Shown: one piece after another, positions 7,869 to 14,276 of the stretch
Numbering within the stretch: position 1 is the stretch's first letter
Layout of the letters: the number at the start of each line of letters is the position of its first letter
DNA from: Hirschia sp.
Lineage (GTDB): Bacteria; Pseudomonadota; Alphaproteobacteria; Caulobacterales; Hyphomonadaceae
NCBI GenBank assembly: GCA_002709235.1
Contig: PAQI01000039.1
Location: 1-34,421, forward strand
Length of the DNA: 34,421 bases
Reading direction: 5' to 3'
Notes under the pieces: generated by a model
The model's input: only the letters and a program-made list of their open reading frames with translations
Told to the model about the DNA's origin: nothing
Databases searched by the model: none
Program-made: the position numbers and the translations under genes

Positions 7869-9200
7869 ATGAAATCTGACTCCTATCAGAAAGGCTCTCT
7901 GAGCCTCGCGGGCGCTGTCGCCATGGGAACCGGTGTGATGATCGGTGCGGGCATTTTTGCCCTCACCGGACAGGTCGCCCAGTTTTCAGGTCCGGCCTTC
8001 CCGCTCGCATTCTTGATTGCAGCCACGATCAGCGGGTTTAGCGCATACACCTATATCAAGATGTCGAACAAGTATCCGTCAGCTGGCGGGATCGCGATGA
8101 TCCTGCAAAAAGCGTACGGACCAACCACCATTGCAGCGGCCAGTGCCCTGCTGATGACAATGTCGATGGTAATTAATGAAAGTCTCGTTGCGCGCACATT
8201 TGGCGCTTACACATTGCAACTCTTTGATGTCGAAAAAGACAGCGTTCTCGTCCCGGTCCTAGCCGTCGGCTTGATTACCTTTGCCTTCATTATCAATATT
8301 TCGGGCAACAAGATCATTGGCGGCGTCTCCAAAGTAGCTGCCGTGTTGAAAGTCGGCGGCATTCTGATCTTTGCAGGCGCAGCGCTTTGGGCATCCGGTC
8401 TGTCGTTTGAGGCCGCCAGTAGCGGGGCAAGCAATCAAACAACCCCCGCTGGATTCATGGCAGGCGTCGCCTTGGCCATTCTCGCCTTCAAAGGATTTAC
8501 CACCATCACCAATAGCGGCGACGAGGTTCAGAACCCCAATAAGAATGTTGGCCGCGCCATTATGTGGTCACTCGGCATCTGCCTCATCGTGTATATGGCC
8601 GTCGCTCTGGCCGTCGGGTCATCTCTTTCTCTTGAAGAAATTGTTGCAGCCAAGGACTTCTCACTTGCGGAAGCTTCACGTCCCGCTTTTGGCGATCTCG
8701 GTGTAGCGTTCACCGTCATCCTTGCAATCATTGCAACCGCGTCCGGATTGCTGGCGAGCGTGTTCGCCGTGTCTCGCATGCTCGCCATGCTGACAAATAT
8801 GAATCTTATTCCGCACAAACATTTCGGCATGCCTGGCGGCATCCAGAAACACACCCTCGTCTATACGGTTGTGATAGCGGCGTTCCTTGCAGCCTTTTTC
8901 GATCTCGGCCGGATCGCGTCACTGGGAGCAATCTACTATCTGGTCATGGACATCATCATCCATTACGGCGTGCTGCGGTACTTACGCAGAGATGTCGGCG
9001 CCCGCGCCTGGGTACTCATTGCCGCCATACTGTTCGACCTCATCGCTCTGGGCGCCTTCCTGTTCATCAAGGCTAGCGCTGATCCCATGATCGTTGTAAT
9101 CGCATTTGGATCAATGGCAGCAATCTTCGCATTTGAGGCTTTCTATCTAAGCAAAGTCCGCGACAGGCAAGCACCTGATCATGAACATTCTCATTCTTGA
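7869..9200 (+). CDS. APC-superfamily amino acid permease
   Basis: The 443-residue protein has about 12 hydrophobic segments. The family's N-terminal unwound-helix motif is visible (GTGVMIGAGIFALTGQ, about 21-36). FKGFTTITNSGDEVQNPNKN follows in the middle, then a helix-rich C-terminal half with ASGLLASVFAVSRML. These inner-membrane carriers import or exchange amino acids or related compounds. The C-terminus ends with HEHSHS, a small His cluster. The gene lies 27 nt after the methyltransferase, in the copA unit. Its place between a Cu pump unit and an ATP-grasp ligase suggests transport of an amino-acid-like ligand or precursor, but that is inference; the substrate is not readable. Confidence 0.85.
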   Translation: MKSDSYQKGSLSLAGAVAMGTGVMIGAGIFALTGQVAQFSGPAFPLAFLIAATISGFSAYTYIKMSNKYPSAGGIAMILQKAYGPTTIAAASALLMTMSMVINESLVARTFGAYTLQLFDVEKDSVLVPVLAVGLITFAFIINISGNKIIGGVSKVAAVLKVGGILIFAGAALWASGLSFEAASSGASNQTTPAGFMAGVALAILAFKGFTTITNSGDEVQNPNKNVGRAIMWSLGICLIVYMAVALAVGSSLSLEEIVAAKDFSLAEASRPAFGDLGVAFTVILAIIATASGLLASVFAVSRMLAMLTNMNLIPHKHFGMPGGIQKHTLVYTVVIAAFLAAFFDLGRIASLGAIYYLVMDIIIHYGVLRYLRRDVGARAWVLIAAILFDLIALGAFLFIKASADPMIVVIAFGSMAAIFAFEAFYLSKVRDRQAPDHEHSHS

Positions 9201-9241
9201 GGCGGAACAAGCCAGACTAGAAAGCTGGGATCAGCGTCCAC

Positions 9242-10522
9242 TCAGAACTGATACACAACCGAAAATCCGCCCCCGCTTGTCCGAAAGTTTGTCGTCTGCC
9301 CCTGATACACTCTAGCTGCGACCAGAAGAGTTTCACCAGCATAGGTGTAAAGGCGCACATCATATTTGAGCGTCAGCTGCTCATTCTCAACCGTAACGGC
9401 TCGTAAGGTTGCCGGCACAAAAGCCTGCGCAATGTAATTGCCCTCCAAAATCTCGGACCAAACGCGCTTTGTTAGCTTGTCGCCGCGATAGGTCGCGCGG
9501 CTACCAAACCCGGCAGCGGGCTTGAAGAAGTATCCTTTGCGCGCGGTCCACAATTCCTCCGCGTTTTCAGCGCTCACGCGCTTCGTTATCGGGACGCTTT
9601 CCAGCGCAAGAATGTGCTCCTCTGCAAGTCCCCAGCTTCTCAACAAATCTGCATCACTCAACCAGATCAGATTACGCTTATCGGCATACACTGCGTGGTG
9701 ACGAGGCCCAGGGCTAACAATCGCGGCGTCTTCCATCAGGGCCTGCCTTAGCGCCGTATTGCCCGGCTCACTGAGGTCAAAATCCGTCAATCGGTTGTAG
9801 ACCATATCCACGCGAGATGACCCCGCCCACAATGCTTCGTTCAGATAGGTGAGCTCAGCCGGATCCACGATGAGTGTTTCGATGCCAGCCTGCTGCAAGT
9901 GATGCTGGGCCATCAGCATATCGGGATAAAGGTATTGGTCTTCGGGGTCCTGATCGACAATCGCGATCACGCCCGGTCGTCCGGTTCGGCCAGCTGCGTG
10001 CCACTCTGAGAGGAAGGTTCCTACCATCATCCCAGCCGCCACACCTTCATTCTGAAGTTCCGCCTCGCTGCACTTGAATGCGGCGCGCCCGGCAGCATCC
10101 TGTAATGCGGCAGCGAGGAAGCCCCCGCCCGCGTTCGTGTTGATTTCGATAAGCTGCGGGCCCTGCTCTGAAATGTGAAAGTCATAGCCCATAAAGAGGC
10201 CATTGGTCTCAGGCTGAGCAAGGGTGACAGCGTCAATGGCCCGCCCATGAACGGCGACTTGAAAAGGTTCGAGCGCGGCCGCCGCTTCTATGGCCGCCAC
10301 CTGTGACTGCATGTTTGCGATGTCGGCTGGAGACACAAACACACCTGTCGCGGCGAATAGATTTGAGCGGTCCGAAAGCAGCTTATCCAAACCATCTACA
10401 CCGACTGATGCAACGATGCCTGCGTCGAGGTCTGCGCGGCTGAGTGTCATACAAAAACAAGATTGATTGAGCTCAATTAACCGGCGTGCATCGCTGAGTT
10501 CTGTCGTTTGGGTGCAGGTCAT
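9242..10522 (-). CDS. ATP-grasp-like ligase, apparently circularly permuted
   Basis: This 426-residue protein starts at ATG 10522, eight nt after AAGGA. I do not recognise a named family, but ATP-grasp features are visible. PQLIEINTNAGGG (122-134) carries the Glu-x-Asn metal site, which normally closes the fold. Much later come GYFFKPAAGFGSR (330-342, probable nucleotide-binding Lys), YIAQAFVP (363-370), and DVRLYTYAGE...AARVYQ with TNFRTSGGGF (388-420), which normally precede Glu-x-Asn. That order implies a circular permutation, as in some glutathionylspermidine-synthase-related ATP-grasp proteins. Such enzymes join a carboxylate to an amine or thiol using ATP. The gene converges on the APC permease (41 nt apart) and diverges from the DUF305 gene. 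A role in making a metal-binding peptide is speculative. Confidence 0.6.
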   Translation of the reverse strand: MTCTQTTELSDARRLIELNQSCFCMTLSRADLDAGIVASVGVDGLDKLLSDRSNLFAATGVFVSPADIANMQSQVAAIEAAAALEPFQVAVHGRAIDAVTLAQPETNGLFMGYDFHISEQGPQLIEINTNAGGGFLAAALQDAAGRAAFKCSEAELQNEGVAAGMMVGTFLSEWHAAGRTGRPGVIAIVDQDPEDQYLYPDMLMAQHHLQQAGIETLIVDPAELTYLNEALWAGSSRVDMVYNRLTDFDLSEPGNTALRQALMEDAAIVSPGPRHHAVYADKRNLIWLSDADLLRSWGLAEEHILALESVPITKRVSAENAEELWTARKGYFFKPAAGFGSRATYRGDKLTKRVWSEILEGNYIAQAFVPATLRAVTVENEQLTLKYDVRLYTYAGETLLVAARVYQGQTTNFRTSGGGFSVVYQF

Positions 10523-10658
10523 TATTATCCTTCTTTCGCATTCGGCTATTCAATCAGTCTTTGAGTTTGGGTCATCTCTTAATCTGGCACGTCGTATTTG
10601 GTGTTCTAGAAGATCTCTGACTAAAGGAACGCACGGCGATAAGGGCTTCACGCGGAAC

Positions 10659-10701
10659 TTGAAAACAATTCGCACGTTGTCTGTATACCTATACCCTGTA
10701 T
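10659..10701 (+). promoter_or_regulatory. Probable promoter with degenerate CsoR-type box before the DUF305 gene
   Basis: The stretch ATACCT-N5-CTGTAT (10685-10701) keeps the outer ATAC and GTAT and the 6-5-6 geometry of the perfect box at 4496-4512, with three mismatches in the inner arms. A possible -35 TTGAAA lies at 10659-10664, with TGTATA or TATACC as the -10 at 10682-10689. The ATG of the DUF305 gene follows 15 nt after the box, behind AAGGA. Confidence 0.45.
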
Positions 10702-10716
10702 GAGAAGGACAGTCTT

Positions 10717-11277
10717 ATGGACATGAAGAACACATATTGGCGTTTCGCCGCCATGATCGTCACCTCTATGATTGCAATGTATGGCCTCATGTATTTGAAC
10801 ACTTACGCATTCGAACATGTGCGTTGGAGCGAAACCCGTTTTTTCATGACATTCATAATGGGCGCCGCCATGGCGATCATCATGCTTTGCTTCATGCTGA
10901 ACATGTACAAGAATACCAAGATCAATCTCGCAATTGTCGCCGCGTCTCTTGTTGTGTTTGCTTCGGCGCTTTGGTTGGTGCGTAGTCAGGCTACTATCGA
11001 AGATAAATTGTGGATGAGCGCGATGATTCCGCATCATTCCATCGCCATTCTTACAAGTGAACGGGCTAATATTGAAGATGTACGCGTCCGCAAGCTCGCC
11101 GATGCCATCATCGAAGCTCAGCGCCGTGAGATTCAAGAAATGGATTGGCTGATCGAAGACATCGCAAAAAATGGCCCGGTCACGAGTCAGGCCGAAGCGG
11201 CAGCCCGCCCGCTCCCCGATTTTGAATCCAGCCTTCAGCCAAATGAACCGGCTGAATCAGATATAAGCGAGAACTAG
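10717..11277 (+). CDS. Membrane-anchored DUF305 protein
   Basis: The 186-residue protein has three N-terminal membrane helices (MIVTSMIAMYGLMYL, MTFIMGAAMAIIMLCFMLNM and INLAIVAASLVVFASALWLV) followed by a DUF305-type segment. That segment carries the family hallmark DKLWMSAMIPHHSIAILTSE and the helical tail ADAIIEAQRREIQEMDWLI. DUF305 proteins are ferritin-like helical bundles with conserved M-x-x-H-H residues, found repeatedly beside copper-resistance genes; their biochemical role is unsettled. AAGGA lies 8 nt before ATG 10717. The following gene starts 4 nt after the stop. Location in the periplasm or at the outer face of the membrane is likely. Confidence 0.82.
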   Translation: MDMKNTYWRFAAMIVTSMIAMYGLMYLNTYAFEHVRWSETRFFMTFIMGAAMAIIMLCFMLNMYKNTKINLAIVAASLVVFASALWLVRSQATIEDKLWMSAMIPHHSIAILTSERANIEDVRVRKLADAIIEAQRREIQEMDWLIEDIAKNGPVTSQAEAAARPLPDFESSLQPNEPAESDISEN

Positions 11278-11281
11278 ACCT

Positions 11282-12040
11282 ATGCTGAAGAAGACAGAGA
11301 AAGCGGCGATCCTGTACAGAATGGTCATGGATAAACATTTGTGTCCCTACGGGCTCAAATCCAAATGGATGCTTGAGCGCAACGGCTAGACCGTTGAAGA
11401 CCATCATCTGACAACCCGCGCTGAAACAGATGCGTTCAAGGAGAAACACAGTGTAGAAACCACGCCGCAGACCTTCATTGAGGGTGAGCGAATTGGTGGG
11501 TATGACGATCTGCGTGAACGCTTCACTGATTGGAAAAAGGGGTCAGACGCAAAAACGTATGCACCGGTCCTGGTCATTTTTGGAGTCTGCGCCCTGATGG
11601 CATTGGCCATCGCATGGGGAACACTTGGCACTGTGTTGACGGTCAGAACGATCGAATGGTTTGCAGCGTTCTCGATGACGGGGCTCGCAATTCAGAAATT
11701 GCAGGATATTGAGAGCTTTTCTACCATGTTTCTCAATTACGACCTGCTGGCACAAAAGCGTGTAGGCTATGGCTATGTCTATCCGGTTGCTGAAGCTTTC
11801 GCCGGGATTCTCATGATCGCAGGCGGGCTCCTCGGTCTCATCGCAGCGCCAGTTGCACTCTTTATCGGCACGGTCGGCGCAATATCTGTTTACAAGGCCG
11901 TCTATGTCGATAAGCGCGAATTGAAATGCGCCTGCGTCGGCGGCAACTCGAATGTGCCGCTTGGCTTCATCTCGTTGACCGAAAATCTCGTCATGATCGC
12001 GATGGGACTTTGGATGATTACAAAGGCAGTGATTGCCTGA
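11282..12040 (+). pseudogene. Glutaredoxin-MauE fusion protein interrupted by one amber codon
   Basis: One uninterrupted frame of 252 codons runs from ATG 11282 to TGA 12040, except for TAG at codon 36 (11387-11389). Before the stop is a glutaredoxin start with active site LCPYGLKSKWMLERNG. Immediately after, the frame continues as TVEDHHLTTRAETDAFKEKH and the cis-Pro strand TTPQTFIEGERIGG, so the stop replaces what is probably a Tyr. The C-terminal half (about 105-250) is a four-helix MauE/DoxX-like membrane domain with CACVGGNSN near its end. Such fusions are thought to handle redox or disulfide chemistry. The gene is 4 nt behind the DUF305 gene. The rest is pristine, so the mutation looks recent, or the domain is translated from an internal start such as ATG 11597. 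Confidence 0.75.
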
Positions 12041-12127
12041 ACTGCCCAGTTCGAGACTGTGGTCGCCGAAGCAGCTTCAAAACGAAGTATCAAGTGCCAA
12101 TCCCGGCGTTTAGCGCCAATATTCCAG

Positions 12128-12156
12128 AAAACTCCGGATATGACGGGAGTTTTTCT
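12128..12156 (+). terminator. Rho-independent-type terminator after the glutaredoxin-MauE gene
   Basis: An 8-bp perfect stem, AAAACTCC (12128-12135) and GGAGTTTT (12146-12153), encloses a 10-nt loop and is followed by TCT within a T-rich end. It lies about 90 nt after the stop at 12040 and before the csoR promoter. Confidence 0.6.
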
Positions 12157-12203
12157 GCACAAATTGACGCGCATGGGGTAGTGCTTCATCAACATTGTCA
12201 CCA

Positions 12204-12227
12204 TATAATATACCCAGTAGAGGGTAT
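12204..12227 (+). promoter_or_regulatory. csoR promoter -10 with overlapping CsoR operator
   Basis: A perfect -10 TATAAT (12204-12209) directly abuts the inverted repeat ATACCC-N6-GGGTAT (12210-12227), which would cover the transcription start. No good -35 is visible. The ATG at 12234 lies only 6 nt past the palindrome, so the leader is very short and GAGG inside the operator is the only ribosome-site candidate. The arrangement implies autorepression. Confidence 0.72.
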
Positions 12228-12233
12228 TCGATC

Positions 12234-12509
12234 ATGAGAACTGAAACCAAAGACGCAGCCACCAAACGCCTCGCCCGTATCGAGGGCCAAGTGCGCGGTG
12301 TGTCCAAAATGATCGCCGAGGATCGTTATTGCATTGATGTCGTTCGCCAGGTCCAGGCCATCAAGGCCGCGCTATCTGGTCTGGAAAAAGTTGTCCTCGA
12401 TGACCATCTCAAAACATGCGTCGAACACGCATTGGCGGCTGACAATCTCGATGACCGCCGCGAAAAAGTCGAAGAACTTGTCGCTGTGCTCGGTGGCCGC
12501 AAAAAGTAA
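12234..12509 (+). CDS. csoR: CsoR-family copper-sensing repressor
   Basis: The 91-residue protein is all helical and matches the CsoR/RcnR (DUF156) family. RLARIEGQVRGVSKMIAEDR (12-31) is the signature helix. The copper ligand set is Cys (YCIDVV, residue 33), then His (DDHLKTC, residue 58) and Cys62, the Cys-His-Cys pattern of true Cu(I) sensors rather than of formaldehyde or nickel relatives. Apo-CsoR tetramers bind GC-rich palindromes, and Cu(I) releases them. The ATG at 12234 is preferred over an upstream in-frame start at 12195, which would lie inside the promoter. The gene sits between the DUF305/glutaredoxin unit and the cus operon. Boxes at 4496, 10685, 12210 and 12519 are its likely targets. 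Confidence 0.92.
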   Translation: MRTETKDAATKRLARIEGQVRGVSKMIAEDRYCIDVVRQVQAIKAALSGLEKVVLDDHLKTCVEHALAADNLDDRREKVEELVAVLGGRKK

Positions 12510-12518
12510 TTCAATGAC

Positions 12519-12562
12519 ATACCCCATCCCCGTATTTCTTCTTTAACTAATTCTGTGATACT
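12519..12562 (+). promoter_or_regulatory. Possible CsoR-type box and extended -10 before the cus operon
   Basis: ATACCC-N5-CCGTAT (12519-12535) has the same outer ATAC/GTAT spacing (N9) as the boxes at 4496 and 10685, with two mismatches in the right arm. An extended -10, TGT-GATACT (12554-12562), follows. It would start transcription only a few bases before ATG 12572, where no ribosome site is visible. Confidence 0.42.
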
Positions 12563-12571
12563 TTCCACTTT

Positions 12572-12982
12572 ATGAACCTGTTCACACGCCTCTTCATGAT
12601 CCTGGCTGTTGCTGCCTTCGCAGCAAGCCCCGTCATGGCGTGTTGTATCACAGGACATGCCCAAGCAAGTGCGGCAACCATTCAGGCTGAAGCGCCCCCT
12701 TGTCACGGTAATATGGAATCTGAAGCTGCCGCGCCAATGTCTCAGGACACTCCGGCAGACTGTCCAGGCTGCGGTGACTGCGAGGCGGCGATGTTAGCCG
12801 CCGAGACAGCTGATCAGGCCACAGCGCTCACTTCGGCAGACGATCTTCAGTTATTGCCCATCGAGGTCAATCGCTGGACCGGGTATGAAACACCCCGCAT
12901 CCTGCGAACTACGGGGCCACCCCGTGCGTCGCCGGGATTGCCCGACACCCCGATCTCCTTAAAACAACGCCTCCTGGTCTGA
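12572..12982 (+). CDS. Exported Cys/Met/His-rich small protein heading the cus operon
   Basis: The 136-residue protein has a clear signal peptide (MNLFTRLFMILAVAAFAASP, cleavage after VMA at about 23). The mature part is studded with potential copper ligands: CCITGH right after cleavage, PPCHGNM in the middle, and CPGCGDC at about 69-75. The C-terminal third is Pro/Thr-rich (TGPPRASPG). I recognise no named family. Proteins of this style commonly open czc/cus operons, as does the protein at 765-1145 here. No ribosome site is visible and a promoter -10 lies about 10 nt upstream, so the message may be leaderless. A copper-binding periplasmic role is inference from composition and position; the TolC gene follows after 82 nt. 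Confidence 0.62.
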   Translation: MNLFTRLFMILAVAAFAASPVMACCITGHAQASAATIQAEAPPCHGNMESEAAAPMSQDTPADCPGCGDCEAAMLAAETADQATALTSADDLQLLPIEVNRWTGYETPRILRTTGPPRASPGLPDTPISLKQRLLV

Positions 12983-13064
12983 TCCAGACGGTCTTCATGC
13001 GCGCAATATCCAAGAGGATAACGCGTTTTGAGCTCGCCCGTATTCAGAACACAGGAAATCCCTC

Positions 13065-14276
13065 ATGTTTCGTCTTCTTTTACTCCTGGTTTTCGCCGGG
13101 ATATCTCCTGCAATAATTGCAGCAGCTCATGGTCAGAGTTTTTCTGATCTGGAATTTGCGCTGCGCGACCATCCAAGCCTGCAAGTTATGGCCTATCAGG
13201 CCGAAGCGAGCGACGAACGCGCGACGGCGGCGACCTCGCTGCCAGATCCCGTCATCTCAGCCGGGATCAATAACTTCCCCATATTCGATCCCTCATTCAC
13301 TGATTTTTTGCCGACGAATAAATCTATCGGCATTCAGCAAAAGTTTCCAAGCCTCGCGGGACGCAACGCCCGCGCTGGCGAAGCTATTGCCCGCGCCAAT
13401 GAGACACGCGAAATGCGCGCGCAGCGCTACGCGGCGCTTCGGGGCGAACTGATTGCCTTGCTTCATGAGAAACACCGCACCCACGTTCAGCGCGGTCTCG
13501 CAGAAGAACGCCGGGCAAAATACGACGAACTCACGCAAGTCGCAGAGCTGGAAATTGATGCAGGTCGCCCTGCCTTGTTTCGCCTGGCTGAGATTGAAGG
13601 AGAACGCGCAGAGGTCGACAGAGCGCTTGTTGTCCTCGCGGGCGAGGTCGCTCAGATCGATGCGCGCTTGATCGATCTGGTGGGAGCGGTGCCGGACACC
13701 GCGCCGCCACCCGTGTTGCCGATAGACTGGTCGGGCGATGCAATGGCGTTTCACGCCGCACGCGTCGCTGACGCTGGCGTCGCAGTCCGCGATCGCGGCA
13801 TTGATGAGGCTAAAGCGGCCTGGAAACCGGAATGGGGGGCTCAGCTCACCTATCAACAGCGCGAAGCGGGCAGAAACTTTGCCGGTGATGATTGGGTCTC
13901 AGGAACGGTCAGCGTGACAGTTCCGTTCTGGGCCAGCAAAAATCAGGAGCCCCGTCTGCGCGCCGCAAAGGCTGAACGCGCCGCCGCACGCGCCAATTAT
14001 TCAGCCGCCGCACGCACCGCCTCCGCGCAATACTCAACATATCGCTCAATGCGCCGGACAGCTGAGCAAAGTGCAGCGGTTTTGTCCGAAAAGATTGTGG
14101 CGATCGAGGACGAAATCACCTCGCAAAACACGATCTACGAATCCGGGGTCGGTGACTATGCGCCGATCATTGATGGTGAAATCGCAATTCTAAAACTCCG
14201 TTCAGACATTGCGGGGGAACAAGCCCGCATTGCAACAGCTACAGCGCGCATGAATGCGCTTTTGGTAACCCAATGA
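13065..14276 (+). CDS. cusC: TolC-family outer-membrane copper efflux channel
   Basis: The 403-residue protein has a signal peptide (MFRLLLLLVFAGISPAIIAA, cleavage near AHG). The family's repeated alpha-hairpin/beta pattern follows: DLEFALRDHPSLQVMAYQAE, SLPDPVISAGINNFPIF, then long helices rich in Ala, Glu and Arg, and a second repeat with VSGTVSVTVPFWASKNQEPR. It is the outer-membrane exit duct for the RND pump encoded next. AGGAA lies 8 nt before the ATG. The stop overlaps the adaptor start by 4 nt (ATGA), so the subunits are translationally coupled. It differs clearly from the channel at 1-690, so the window holds two separate channels. Confidence 0.88.
   Translation: MFRLLLLLVFAGISPAIIAAAHGQSFSDLEFALRDHPSLQVMAYQAEASDERATAATSLPDPVISAGINNFPIFDPSFTDFLPTNKSIGIQQKFPSLAGRNARAGEAIARANETREMRAQRYAALRGELIALLHEKHRTHVQRGLAEERRAKYDELTQVAELEIDAGRPALFRLAEIEGERAEVDRALVVLAGEVAQIDARLIDLVGAVPDTAPPPVLPIDWSGDAMAFHAARVADAGVAVRDRGIDEAKAAWKPEWGAQLTYQQREAGRNFAGDDWVSGTVSVTVPFWASKNQEPRLRAAKAERAAARANYSAAARTASAQYSTYRSMRRTAEQSAAVLSEKIVAIEDEITSQNTIYESGVGDYAPIIDGEIAILKLRSDIAGEQARIATATARMNALLVTQ

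Noticed and set aside
9201-9241. Shared bidirectional terminator between the permease and the ATP-grasp gene
   Set aside because: No inverted repeat or T-run is visible in the 41-nt gap.
11387-11389. Selenocysteine or pyrrolysine recoding at the internal stop
   Set aside because: The codon is TAG, not TGA, and the expected residue at this place is Tyr. No recoding element or pyl gene is visible, so simple mutation is the first explanation.
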